A stretch of DNA of 64,000 nt from Dastarcus helophoroides (taxonomy: Eukaryota > Arthropoda > Insecta > Coleoptera > Bothrideridae). Positions within the stretch are counted from its first letter, which is position 1, and each line of letters opens with the position of its first letter. Made by a program: the position numbers and the translations under genes. Below the pieces are notes generated by a model. The model was not told the origin of the DNA, ran no database searches, and was given only the letters and a program-made list of their open reading frames with translations. This document shows positions 46,991 through 59,045 of this stretch, one piece after another. The DNA lies in NCBI GenBank assembly GCA_028583605.1, contig CM053328.1:14505107-14569106 (forward strand), written 5' to 3'.

Positions 46991-48034
46991 TTTTTAAAAT
47001 TTATAGACGATTGTATAAAGCGAATTGAAAACTTAGATATTTTAAAGAGGAGTATTTATCACATTTAAACTGAAAAACTGTAAAGCTAAAAAGTTAAAAA
47101 AGGCTAAAAATTAGAAGAATTTTCAAATTTAAAATCTGAACAGGAATTTTAAGGAAAACAGGAAAGGAAAACATATACATAAAAAGTGAATCTTAGGCTA
47201 GGTACGCAGTACGGTTTTTAGCAGCACGATTATTTTATCGCAAAAATTGTGATGTACTCAGAATGTATACAGCGTGATTTAATATTTAATGTACATGTTT
47301 TAAGATCGCATTTAGCCAAAATAACACTTTTTCTTTGCATGAAGATGTGTCCCAAAGTAGACCCTTCACGAGCTGCAGGCATTAAAAATTGAGTAAGAAA
47401 AATCATTTAATTATTACTACAGTTATTGATAACATCTAAAAATTTGCAAACCTCTTTTTTTGGGCATTTCATTTATTTTTTGCTTCAGAAATGATTTAAG
47501 CCTAATTTTAGGAGGTGTGAAGGGGGATTTGTAAATTTCTTGGCAAAAATTTTACTTTTCTGGGACCCTTTAAATTCGACTACGATCATCAAACTAATCG
47601 TTCGCAAAAAGGTCGTGATCAAAAGAAAGGAAATAATGATCATCGTCAGTCTTGGTGAATTTTTTAGATTTTTTTATTATACCACATCAGTTATATTATA
47701 GCAAATGTTGAAAATGTTCCTCTGCTGCTTTAAAACTATACTTGCCAAGCGTCCCGCCTAAATCGGGATCTCTCGTTTTTAGACATTTTTTATAGTTTTG
47801 CCGCACAAAGCAAGGCGCCATTTATCCGGATAATTCGGACAGTTCCATATCTTCATCTATCTATATCGGTTGTACCCAAACAAGATACTCAAAATTTCGA
47901 TTTTTTCCGTTTTTGAGGTAAAACTCAAAAACTCCGCTGTAATTTTTTTTTAATTGTGTAACTTTTCTCAATATTCTTTTTATCTATATGTAATTATATA
48001 TTACTTTTATTTCATTCTAGAAATTTTGTTTGAT
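46991..48034 (+). other. Shaw intron 5, A+T-rich, no element resolved
   Basis: Nothing coding. A small hairpin-like CGTCCCG...CGGGAT lies near 47750. No other structure is supportable. Confidence 0.45.
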
Positions 48035-48600
48035 GCATCGGACTGGTCCTTGGTTATCTTCAAAAATTGAAATACAGAACTTGTCCCTTGAAACCAAGAA
48101 AGATTAAAAAACACAACAAAGGTTGCCCTAACACGTTTCGACAGACAAGCTGTCATCTTCAGAGAGAAACTAACATCTAATCTTAAAATTAACCCTTATA
48201 TACTAAGAATATTCACTACGTGCGTGATCGGCCGCACCCGAACGCGCATGCGCATCCAATCATACACGTCGTTGTGTCATAATTTCTTATCTATCGACCT
48301 TAACTATTTTTAACAGAGATGAATGGCCTAAAGGTCCAACGCAACCATTCATAAGGTTGTTTCCAGCCTTATGGATGGCTAAGCTCTCAATGCATTTAAC
48401 ATATAATTCTTATTAACTACTCTTAACAATTTAATATTATTATCTATCCTATGATCTAATTCAAAGGCATGTCGAGCCACACTTGACTTCTCAGTTCTTT
48501 CGTACCTCTAATGAGCCAAATGTTCTTTCAGTCGGATCGATCTCTTAAAATCCGACTCTAAGTTAGGACAAGTTCTGTATTTCAATTTTTCATTATAGAA
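48035..48600 (-). pseudogene. Penelope-like element, C-terminal fragment with terminal repeat and inverted tail
   Basis: On the minus strand 48540-48290 encodes 'RSIRLKEHLAH', a stop, 'RYERTEKSSVARHAFELDHR', 'NIKLLRVVNKNYMLNALR' and, after a frameshift, 'SLAIHKAGNNLMNGCVGPL'. This is the end of the GIY-YIG endonuclease region typical of Penelope-like elements. Downstream lie a spacer, a hammerhead-like motif (48126-48164) and the tail found in the other copies. At the opposite end, 48570-48593 is an inverted copy of that tail (GGACAAGTTCTGTATTTCAA), a usual Penelope arrangement. The reverse transcriptase itself is missing. Antisense to Shaw, inside its intron 5. Confidence 0.85.
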
Positions 48601-48779
48601 ATGTTGTGGTAAAAGTGGAAATGCACCGAAAAGAACTATAATCTTCAATTTTCTTTACTAATATATTCGTCGAAATAAAAAAATCAGAAAGCGTCTACGT
48701 TTGAAATAAATAGAATTTCTGAAATAAATTTAGGTTTACGAATAAACTAAATTCCAAGAAATCGCAATTTATAATGAAA

Positions 48780-50560
48780 AAATTTTCGGATTTCTCACGT
48801 TTTTTCTAAATATTTAAGTTATTTTCCTCGAGATCTAGAATTTTGGAAATAGTCAAAGATTCGATATGAATGCAGATTAGCGAAAAAATTCAAAAACTTT
48901 AAAAAAAAGTGAACCATCTACACTTAAATATAATTTTCTAACAAAAAAGTTAAGATTTCTAAGAGATATTTTCTTAGAAATCTTCTTCATAATTTTCAGA
49001 AAGAGTCAATTTTCGAAAAAAAGTCAAACTTTCGAAAAAAAATCGAACTCTCAAAACTTAACAAAAAAAAGCCCGAAGAAATCTAAAACAAGCTGCAATT
49101 TTCAAAACTATTTTAAGATGAAAATTGAAGAGTTTCTTGGAAAGTTAAAATTTTAAGAAATATTTTCTCTAAAATTAAAAAAAAATTCCAGAATGTATTG
49201 AATTTTCAAGAAAAATCTAAACTTTGAAACGAGTCCAGTTTGCAAAAAAGTTGAAAACTTAAACAGATATGTGAAGATATTAAATTTCGATGACAAAAAA
49301 ATATGATTTTCTGAAAAATTTTTGGCAGAATTCAAATTTTTTATTTAAATCTTGATTTAAACCTGGAATATTAATAAAAATAGTTCATATTTCAAGAAAT
49401 ATTTTTCCAACATTTTCAAAAAAGACTAAATTGTGAAATGGGTGTAGTTTTACGAAAAATGTGAAAAAAAAAGGTGAAAAAATAATGAAATAGATCCAAA
49501 AATAATTTATTGAAATTTTTACTTTTTTATTTAAATTTTGATTTTGTCTTGATAATTCTGAAAAAAAGTTAAAAATCACAAAAAAAAAATTTCTCCATGT
49601 TTCCAAAAAAAAAAAAGAAATGAATTACGAAAAGAAGGTTAAATTTCAAAACGAGTCTTCATGAAAAAAATCGAAAATTAAAAATATGAAAAATTTAAGC
49701 TCGAGGAAAAGAATAACAATTTTTAAAATTAAATAATTTACACTTTAACCCTGATTTGCTAAAATTATTCAATATTCATATTTCATAAACTTTTTTTCTT
49801 AAAATTTGTAGTTTATCAACGAACTTTCATTTTTAACATTCCACTTGTTGGTTCAAAATTTAAATTTTTTTCTCAAAATTTTCAATATTAACTCAAGATT
49901 TGAACATGCTTTCAAAATTTTGGATTTGAAATGAATTTTGTTTTTTTTAAGTACAGTTTTTAATTAAACCCATGATTATAAAATTATAAGGCGAAGACAT
50001 TTGTAAATGTTGTTCTTAAAAAAGTTTCAATTTTAAATTTTTATTGTTTTATTTTAATTTATAAGCTTAGCTGTCTAAATTTTGACTTTTTAATGAAATT
50101 ACGATGTACAATTGAATATTTGGACATATTTAAAATTTAACTTCGATGACTTTTTATCAAAAATTTCTGTTTATACTGGAAATTGAAATTTGAACGTTTG
50201 GATAAAAGCTTTAATTTTCCTCTTTTTTATGAAGCCTAGTGTTTTTTCTGTAATTTTGATTCTAAAGCTTAGAAAAAAATACAAATCCTGAAATAAATGT
50301 TAAAATTTTCATTGAATATTTTGGAAATTTAGAGTTAAATTCAATTCTTCCAAAGTTTTGAGTTTAGTGTTGAAATTTCATGCTTAAAGTTTACATGTCG
50401 TCGTTTAGTGTATGGAAATACGTTAAAGTTTCAACTTAAAATTTTTACTATTTCTGTTAAATTCAAAAGTTTCACTTTTTCTTGAAATGTCTACTTTCTT
50501 TTCTTGAATTTTTGACTTTCACTCGAAACTTGCATTCCTATTTACTTCTTCAAATTTTGA
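48780..50560. repeat. Degenerate A-rich then T-rich tract with a polarity flip near 49750
   Basis: 48780-49740 is A-rich on the + strand (AAAAGTCAAACTTTCGAAAA words), while 49780-50560 is T-rich. The flip is opposite in order to the one at 40130. No genes. Confidence 0.75.
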
Positions 50561-51229
50561 TGTCTTAAGATTTTAGTTTTTCTTTTAAATCTCGAAATTC
50601 TGAGTTCATAGTCAAATTTCAGAAAAAAGTATTTGAAATTTTGACGTGAGGGTAAAAAAAAGTAAATAAATAAAATTGTTAATGTGAGGTGCCGCTTTGC
50701 TGTACCACCATTTTCCATTTTGGTACTAAAAAAGCTGTAAAAAAAAACTTGAGAGTGCCATTTAGAAAAAAAATGATGATGATTCATTGTCCAAAATGTA
50801 GTGATCTCGGCATCAATTTTGCATGTCAGGATTGGCATCTTAATAACAGTAAAATACTTATTTTTTATTGTCACTAAACATGTTTCAAAATAAATATATC
50901 ATTTTCTGCATAAAATTGTTATATACCAAATTTAGCTCAGGCAAAAACCTATCAAAAATATACAAAAAAATATTAGAGTCATTCTTTGAAAGTCAATGCA
51001 GACAAGATCATTTCTTTTTTCAATGTATAAATTGAGCTATCCTAGTAATGTTTCCCTAAAGCATCAAGAAAGGCCCTCACAAATTTTGTTCCAAACTAAG
51101 CATTACCAGGTAGGAACAAGGTGATCATTTTTCCCCATCTTAACTTTTTTGTTTTTCGTATTAGAGAAAAATGTTAAATACGAAAGTTATACAAAATAAT
51201 GTAAGCTATTTGTAGAATACATTTATGCA
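50561..51229 (+). other. Shaw intron 5, A+T-rich
   Basis: Overlapping open frames on both strands near 50690-50880 resemble no family. Nothing else is recognisable. Confidence 0.4.
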
Positions 51230-51675
51230 TAAACAGAGTATTGCAAAAATGAACGCCAGATAAAAGTTATATTTTCTTAAATAAAGGACCATGTATATTG
51301 TGAAATTTTTAGGATCTTCGAAAAATTCTGAATATTTTTTGACAAAGTGCTATATCTAAATATAATAATTTAGATAATGGGGCATTATAAATTATCATCC
51401 TGTATTGTGTTGCTGGAGGGCAACTTTTTAAATGATTCATTAATTGCATCAGTGTCCAGCACTAAACTCAAACTTCTTCCGCAAATTCGCATTTTCGTGT
51501 TGACTACCCTAGATACAACCCTCCCTTCTTCTGCGAATAGACTGTCGAGCACAGCTGCAGATTGGAGGAGGTGCATTTTAGGACATCTATTGACAGGAAA
51601 AAAAAGTCTTATTTTGACCTCAAAAATATGCTCTTAAAATATGTATACATTGAATTTTGTATCACTCTGTATATA
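51230..51675. repeat. Uninterrupted relative of the repeat at 25236-25690
   Basis: The segment from about 51510 aligns with the two flanks of the solo LTR at 25340-25604 and shows the join without an LTR. Minus-strand 51385-51576 is open for 63 codons but unrecognised. Confidence 0.65.
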
Positions 51676-52900
51676 AAAAGATTTAAAAAAATATCAAAAT
51701 CGAAAAAAATTTTGAGGGTTTAAAAGATCTGAGAATTGTTAAGCTTCATTGACTCGATCGACCTAATAGTTTGTATGAACAATAAAAAAAGTTTTCGACT
51801 AAGGTTCAAATTTTCTGTTGAAAACCGAGAACGAATCACATGGAGGTCCACATAACTAAATTGAGGTTGTGTGACAATTTGTGTTTTTTCGACGATGACG
51901 CATTGGTGATTTTTTTGCAGATGAGCGACGTGTTTCGAATTTTCGCATAAACGGCACAAAATCGAATACCGAAATGGGTCGAGATTAAAGAGGGTATTTA
52001 GTGTGATTAAATGTGGAATGAATTATTCTAAGATGGCATGTTTAGAGTGTTCGTGTTTCCTCTTCTAGATTATGCCGAAATTCGGTTCTTCATCGCGAGA
52101 AAACGGACGCTGATATACGTGAAAATCGATGCATGGTTGAAATAGGGTCAGATTTGATAGGAGTTTTCATTAGACTATGGGTGTTGCATGCACAACTTTC
52201 CTAACTATGTTTTGGTGTTACTGTGTGTTTACTATGACGACACGGCATGACCAATTAAAACGAATAGAAACCCGGAACGATCTCAGAGCTAGTCAAGAGT
52301 TTGTAGGTTAGAATTTTTTATTTGAGACGTTAAAGTGGAAAATTCTAACCGACAAAATATTGATTGATTTTCTATTCTTAGGTAAAATTAATATTACAGA
52401 ACACGTTTAAGAACATTTTCCGCTCTTATATTAGATCTACTTTTAATGAGTAACATACATATATGTTGTCAAGATGATAAGACATATTTTCCTTGATTTG
52501 TTTGAATAACATCTAACGATTAAATATAACACCATACAGGGGCTTAGAGAGAAATGGGACAGTATAATATTTCAGGAGCAAAGGGTGATTTAGATAATGT
52601 GAAAATGTTTTGAGTTAAATTCGAAAAATATTTTAATTCGTGGAAACTATGGATTTTAGGCTATGTACGAAATGCTTTATTAAAAGTTGACAAAAAAGTT
52701 GCAAGAAATCAAAATCCTATATTAAAAAAATTACTATAATGCTGCCTAGCGATGAAGAAGAAAAATTAACATTTTTGCACCCGAAAATCTGTTCCCCATG
52801 AATGTAATATTGGTCAAAATTTGGATTGTCCTCCAAAATGTTTTAAAGAAAAATCTTTTTAAAAGCCTTGCCTTTTAACTTAAAAAAATGGGTTTTTAAT
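51676..52900 (+). other. Shaw intron 5, no gene recognised
   Basis: Mostly A+T-rich with a more balanced patch at 51900-52290. A 12-bp perfect hairpin arm pair (GGTTAGAATTTT and its complement) lies at about 52306-52352. Confidence 0.45.
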
Positions 52901-53900
52901 TTCTAAACTTTTTCGAAACTTCAACTTCTTTTGCAAAATTTCTCTTACTCCCAAATATTTATTTTGATATTTTCTCAAATGTTCGACTTTTTTCTTAATG
53001 TTTTAAGTTTTTCCAAAATTTTAACTTTTTTTGGAATTTTCTGCTTGTTTCCCAAAATTACAATTTTTCTTTAAAGTATTATGCAGAAATTTTAAATTTC
53101 TCCCTTAGTTGTTTTTCTTTTATAAAAATGTTGAATTGAATCTCAAAATTGCAACTTTTCCCCAAATGAATACTTTTTCTTAAAAAAATTAAAAACTTCC
53201 AATGTTTTTTTAATCACGAATTATTTTAATAAATTTCTATTTTCTTTTCAAAAATAGCCATATAGTAAATTAAACTCTTCTCAAAATTGCGACTTTTTTC
53301 TTGAAGTTTGATTTTTTTTTCAAAATTTCAATTTTGTTCGGAATTTTTCTATTGTTTGTGATTTCACTTCTATCTCAAAAGTCTTATGAAAATTTAAAGT
53401 TTTTGCTCGTGTTGTAAATATTCTTTAACGAAATTTCGAGTTTTATCTTCTGCAAATTTGGACTTTTTTTAGGAAACTTAGAAAAAGAGATTTACAGAAT
53501 TTTGTTCTTGAAATTTTCACTTGTTTCGACAAATGTTCATTTTTCTCTAAAAATAAAAGTTGTGTTCACGAAATTTTTATTTTTTTCATTTGAAACTTAA
53601 GACTTATTTCTCAAATTTATTTTCTTTAAAGATTTTTTATGTAGAATTTTCGATTTTTTCTTCTAAATTATGACTTTTCTTTAGAAAGTTTTTTAAAAGT
53701 AATTTTGTATTTGATTAAGAAATTTTAAATTTTTTGTAGGAATTTGGCTTTTTACTACAAAAAAATTATAAAAGTTTGAGTTTTTTCTGGATATTTTAAC
53801 ATATTTTGGGAAATATTAATTTTGGCGTCTATAAATAAATTTCAAGTGTTTTCTACGAGTATAAAACATTATTTTTTTATTTTTTGAGGTCGCCATTATT
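52901..53900 (+). repeat. Degenerate T-rich tract
   Basis: Same words and polarity as the other T-rich blocks, though less regular. Confidence 0.7.
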
Positions 53901-53929
53901 AAGTTCAATCTTCTCGAGTACTGCGAGTA

Positions 53930-54870
53930 CGATACGAAAATAAATATAGATCGTAATAAGCTGCCTTTCTGGACGAGGATAAATTATGCCAGGAAAAATG
54001 TTGTTTGTTTTGTTCTGTAGAAAAAGAGCTTCCATAGGTCAAAAGTCCTCTTTGTGCCAAGCTGGACCGCCCAGAACTTTCTCGCCTCCGAATGTCTTGT
54101 GCGTTTTAGGATTTTTTCCCTTGAATAGACCAGATTTATCAGTTCCACCATTCCACCAGGTCACCAACCATCCCCCTGTAGTCCAGTATTTCGAGAAAAT
54201 CACTCAAATTCTCGTTATCAATTAGACAAATCGGTCTTCTTTGAATTGAATCTAAATTACCAAAGTATGCATTTGCTCTTCAAACATAAAAACAGTAAAT
54301 ACTGTTTTCATGTTCATCTTTTCAGAGCAAAAGTATTTCACATTCTGATTCCAGTGTTAGCCTAACCTGGGCTTTGTTAAGAGTCAGCATCTGATGGGAT
54401 ATGAAATACTTTTTGCTCTAAAAAGAAAATTAAAGCTTCTGAAAGGCAAACTTGGTAAAGGTGCGCACTTGGTTGTTCCAGAAGAAGTTTACTCCTAGGA
54501 TAGACAACTTAGGGCTCATGGGGAGAATTTTATTGTCCATGAGAATATTGACTGCATTATTCTTTGATGTCTTTCTAGAAAAAACCATGGCCTGAGTTTT
54601 TCAGGCATTCAAGTCAATCAGATGTTTCTTCCCCCATTTCAAAGCCATCTCGACGGATAATAGTTTTTCAAGAAAAACGGATGACACCAGACTACTATCA
54701 TCTGTGAGGTTATATGTGTATCGGATTGGAAATTAAAGCTAAATGATCATTCGTGTGTAAGAAACCAGAATGATTGTCAGAACAGATCCTTGAGACATCC
54801 CCGCATTAATGGCAAATATCTTAGATGAGGCGACCTGCAATAATCTGTTATATTGTTTACTTGGAGCTCC
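53930..54870 (-). mobile_element. Non-LTR retrotransposon fragment (Jockey/I-like), decayed
   Basis: On the minus strand 54739-54870 gives 'KIFAINAGMSQGSVL', the RT 'AGVPQGSVL' block. 54560-54720 gives 'LTDDSSLVSSVF' in place of the catalytic YADD-type box, then 'ALKWGKKHLIDLNA' and 'KTQAMVFSRKTSKNN'. 54490-54560 gives 'ILMDNKILPMSPKLSILGVN', and 54350-54420 'KKYFISHQMLTLNKAQVRLT'. The segment 53930-54240 plausibly encodes the worn C-terminal end. Frames are broken. It is antisense in Shaw intron 5. Confidence 0.85.
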
Positions 54871-55582
54871 CATGTATACGTATATATAAATTTCGAATGT
54901 TTTATAGAAAATACTTTTTTTCAATATTCTTTTTTTTTAATTTTTAATTTCTTTGGAAATTACTATTAAATGTTGCTTTCTCTAAACATTTTTTTATTTA
55001 AAACTTTGGTACATTTTTTTCTAAATTTCAACTTCTTTGTAAAATTTACATTTTTCTCTAAAACATATGTCAGTTTCGCCTATTTTTTCAAAATCTCCAT
55101 TTTTTTGTCTTTCCTCTAAGCAATTTTTTGTATAAAACATTCAAGTTTTTTCAAAATTACTTAATTTCTCCAAAAAGTTTTTATTTTGATTTTTGCTTAA
55201 ATATCATCTAAGAGTCTTTATTAAACATAATAAATTTGACTGCAGCAGTAAATAAAGAGAAACTTTTTTTAAAAGATTTCGTAAAAAAAAAATTAAGAAA
55301 GCAGGCGCTTTGATAATGTTTTTTGTTTTCTTAGCACGAAAACAAGCTGAAACTCATACGACAATTATTAAAAAAAAAAGTAAATATTAGTTTTAGTTTA
55401 CTGATAGTTAATCAATTTTTATAACAAATCATTATTCCTCTACACATATGTGTTTGTATTTGGAGCCAAAATATCCAAAGAAAAGAAATTTCTTAAACGT
55501 GTTCTCCGTCGAGCTCTGACCTATCTATTTTTCGGTCCCAAAAATTTTTCCCAGCACCACCTCTAATGAAACCGCATTTCAG
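54871..55582 (+). other. Shaw intron 5, last part
   Basis: A T-rich stretch then A+T-rich sequence. The acceptor is CCGCATTTCAG at 55582. No element recognised. Confidence 0.55.
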
Positions 55583-55737
55583 GTATAGTAGCGGCGTCGT
55601 TGAACCCGAACGGTGTTGGACTGGATTCGAATCCCGCCCTGCTGATGGGCAAACCGAAGCTGGAATTTTCTTCGTCTCAAGTCAGCGTAGCTCAAGGATC
55701 TGGACAGTGCATCACCACGGTGAAATCTCCGACGTAA
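55583..55737 (+). CDS. Shaw: Shaw potassium channel, last coding exon
   Basis: Completes Gly495 and encodes residues 496-545: 'IVASLNPNGVGLDSNPALLM' through 'SQVSVAQGSGQC' to 'TTVKSPT', stop TAA at 55735-55737. The 'GIVASLNP' start resembles the distal C-terminus I recall for insect Shaw, and phase 1 joins cleanly to 44178. It is in a GC-richer patch, as expected for coding DNA. Splicing from 44178 across 11.4 kb is my inference; an additional small exon between them cannot be excluded. Confidence is lower than for the core because C-termini vary. Confidence 0.85.
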
Positions 55738-56043
55738 CGCCACCCTAATTTCACCCTTACACCGACAAGCGTCGACCGATTCCGCCGGTAGGCGGCGGAA
55801 AGCGCCGATGGGGAAACTAGGGGGACCAACAATAACCTAAATTGCACAAATTTCGCGTTTCGTTCGTTTTGTGCAGCCTCGAAGCGATTGTATATAGGAT
55901 TAAAGCGGACGTGTGCAGCTGGCCTTACGATTTTTTGAATTATTAGTTATTTTATGTAAAATGTATGAGAGGGTTACATTCTAAATTATACCATGAGAGG
56001 GCCCATGTTGAATTTAAAAAGTTTATAGTGTTATTATAATAAA
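55738..56043 (+). other. Shaw: Putative Shaw 3' UTR
   Basis: Follows the stop codon. It contains an 8-bp perfect hairpin (TTCCGCCG-GTAGG-CGGCGGAA, 55780-55800) and ends at AATAAA, 56038-56043, the first strong polyadenylation hexamer I see downstream. Length would be about 300 nt if that signal is used. Confidence 0.5.
56038..56043 (+). promoter_or_regulatory. Shaw: Candidate poly(A) signal AATAAA for long Shaw transcript
   Basis: Canonical hexamer about 300 nt past the stop. No experimental support, and the A+T-rich context weakens it. Confidence 0.4.
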
Positions 56044-57640
56044 TCGTTCAATTAAGAGGATATTTAAAACAGCAACAAAGCAAATATCAATGGAAAATAA
56101 TTATTTTAATTTGGAATTTTTTCAACATATCTGACAAATTCATTTAACGTTGGACCAATTTATGGCAAATATCATGTGATAACTAACAAATTTAAAAAAT
56201 ATCTAATAATAATTCTGGCCTTTTTCTCTTAAAATAATTAATGTACTAATTATACCTATGCATGTTGTAATTTAAGTTTTTTATCTGTCCAAGTATGCTG
56301 TATAATAAAAATGTTGATATATCTGTAGATTTTCCATGAAAAGCTAGGACAAATTTTAATTTTCAGGTTTTTCTTAACGCATAAACAAAATAATTCTAAT
56401 TTGTTGAAATTACAATTTTTAAAACAGGGTTTACATTTGTAAGTGTTTGGGGCCGAACTTCGTTCACAAATCGTTTTGTTTGGTGTTATAGTTTTGCTGT
56501 ATGATAGTTTAAGGCAATATCAACTGTGTAAATTTATCACATTTTTACACCTTTCACGTTCACTTATAAAATAAAATTGTTGAATTCTTCCTTACGAGTC
56601 GAGTAAAAAACGGAGGGGTAATCGCAAGCTACTCAAAATTGTTCAGTTTGCTTTGATTTTACATCGGATAAAGCGATTAATTGCGGTTACCCTTTTAATT
56701 TCTCTAATATGTAGAATTTTCAATAAACATATATTGCAGTTTAGTAATTTTTTTCTCCCCCAGTAGAAATAGTTAAATTTCACTGTAATATGTGGATCAA
56801 ATCTGTGAAAGATTGTGAAAGTTCCATTGAAAAATTAAACTTGAAAAATGAAACTCGGGATAAGTTGCTGTAATAACCTATAACTAGGTACCGGATTTTA
56901 TGCATTTGCATATTTGGATGTGCAAATGCATATTCAACCTATTTTAACCGGTTATTAGATTTCACCTAAAATCTAATTGTGATGCATATTTTCGCAATAA
57001 TTAAAATATTTTTTGATGAGTACTTAATAATTGAAGCTTACTAGGCTATGAGAGTTTGTTAGTATAGGAAAACATTGTCACAATGCTAGTAAAAATATCA
57101 TAGGTGTGATAAGCAATCACTTTTCCCACATGCATGCAAGTATTAAGAAGTTTGAAACTCAAAGTTTGGATTTAACTAAATCTATATAGTCAATAAATAA
57201 AATTGGCCAAATAACTTTGCATTGCTAGACGTAGGTTCGCGTAAATTTAAAGTACATTTTGAAAACTATTTTAAAAAATTACCCACGCTCTAAAATGTAT
57301 CCTTTATGACTTTCAGAAAGGAACCAAGCCACAAATTTCGAAATATTGGCCTTTAGCATTTAGTCCAGAAGAAGTTCATAATATTAGCTGAAAAAAAAAC
57401 AACAAACCTTATTTTTATACCTAGCAACCAAAAAAACAAGCAAATTAACGAGCTGGGTGGGTAAGCAACCTGCAGCATGCTTTCAAATGATGTTCCTTTA
57501 TAAAAAATCAAAAGTTTATATTATAATAATAAATCATATATTAACATTAACATAGGTACTGCACGGGATAATTTACTCTCTTTGGTTAAAGAAAAAAAAG
57601 AAAATTTATATTCAGCTGTGTGGGCTTTGCCAGAAGTTAC
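56044..57640. other. Intergenic A+T-rich sequence
   Basis: No gene or resolved element. A local imperfect palindrome of TGCATTTGCATATTTG and TGTGCAAATGCATATT lies near 56900-56935. Confidence 0.45.
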
Positions 57641-58370
57641 AATTTTTTCTTCAGAATTCGTCGTTTTCTTGAACTTTTGACATTCAATGAAAATATTGTT
57701 TATTATTTGTTTTTTTTTTTAATTTTAAATTTAATATTAAGACATGACTTCTCTCTTATAAAAATCTTATCTCTTTAAAATTTGTAATTTTTATCTTAAA
57801 ATGTTTCGTTTTTTTTTCCTCATAATTCCGAATTCCTGCAAATTTCAAAATCGTTTATCAAAAATTTGCTTTTTGCATAAAATAATTTTTTTTAGAAATT
57901 CTGAATTTTTGTAAAAAGAAAAAAATCCTAGATGATGTTTTTTCGAAATTTCAAAGTTTTCAAGATTTTTTTAAATCCAAGTTTCTGAAAATTCCAACTT
58001 TTTTTTCAAAGTGTTGACATTCATCTCAATTTCATCTCATTTTCTGACGTCAAAGTGGAGCACTGGTCTTTCTTTGACTTAAGTAGTCAAGAAAAAATAT
58101 TCAACCAGAAAATTTTTACTTTTTCTCGAAATTTTGATTTTTTTTGGTTCAGAATTGGTCTATTTTATAGACAACTATTCTCACAATTTGACTATGTTTT
58201 TTAAAGATTAACTTTCGGTGGGAAATTTCTCAGTTTCGTTTTTTTGCTCGAAATATGTCTTTTTCGGAATTTTCGATTCGCTTTTTTTAGCAAATTTCCA
58301 TGTTATTCTAAAATTCAACATTTTCTTAAAATTTACTTTCTTTGGAAAATTTCGACCTCCGACCGTTAAA
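57641..58370 (+). repeat. Degenerate T-rich tract
   Basis: Same family as the intronic tracts, which shows that the tracts are not confined to Shaw introns. The overlapping open frames at 58208-58447 are compositional. Confidence 0.65.
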
Positions 58371-58894
58371 ATAGGACAGTTGACAACTATAAAAAACCTT
58401 ATTAAATAACGTAAACATGGTAAATTATTGAGTAAAAAGGAAGACATTATCGCTTTTTATTTATAAAAACTTTTGATTGATTCATTATTACAATTTCAAA
58501 CTTACAATATTTTGCTCTGCGAACTAATGTTATAAAACGGGTACCAACCATGACGGTTTTAAGGTATGACGTCATTTGCTCAGCTTCTAGTTCGCTAATA
58601 TTTAATTTTGGCTATTCTATCATGCTTTTATGTGTTTTGTAGTACTTTCGCTCTTTTTTCATAAAAATATGGATTACTTTAGCTTTGTGTAAATGAGTCG
58701 GCCCTAGATCTTTGTCAATGTAGATTTTTATTACTTGGCGTCTCTGATAAAACGTGTCTTTCGTAACATATAAATTGTTCCTGTTTCATCCCAATAAATA
58801 TTGGCGACTAAAAAAAGACCACAACCATATTCCACTCCATCTAAATATGTTTTAACAAGAAAATTAAAAAAAGAAGACAAAATTACGTAATTTT
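58371..58894. other. Intergenic sequence, nothing recognised
   Basis: A minus-strand frame at 58731-58940 overlaps the start of the Penelope fragment and has no known relative. Confidence 0.4.
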
Positions 58895-59045
58895 GGTGAA
58901 ACGGACTGGTCCTTAGTTGCCTCCGAAAATTAAAATACAAATCTTATCCCCTGACACCAAGAAAGATTAAAAAATACAACAAGGGTTGCTCTAACGCGCT
59001 TCGATAGCCAAGCTATCATCTTCAGGGAGATACTGCTAAATAACT
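58895..59045 (-). mobile_element. Penelope-like terminal fragment with hammerhead-like motif
   Basis: Shares GGACTGGTCCTTAGTTGCC, TTAAAATACAAATCTTATCC and ACCAAGAAAGATTAAAAAAT words with the 48035 and 43295 copies. The hammerhead-like motif (58989-59029, minus) keeps stem II GATAGC/GCTATC but has GAAG in place of GAAA and one mismatch in stem I. Confidence 0.8.

Noticed and set aside
53986..54225. 79-codon + strand frame considered as an extra Shaw exon
   Set aside because: It lacks a fitting phase and Shaw resemblance, and the minus strand continues the neighbouring LINE.
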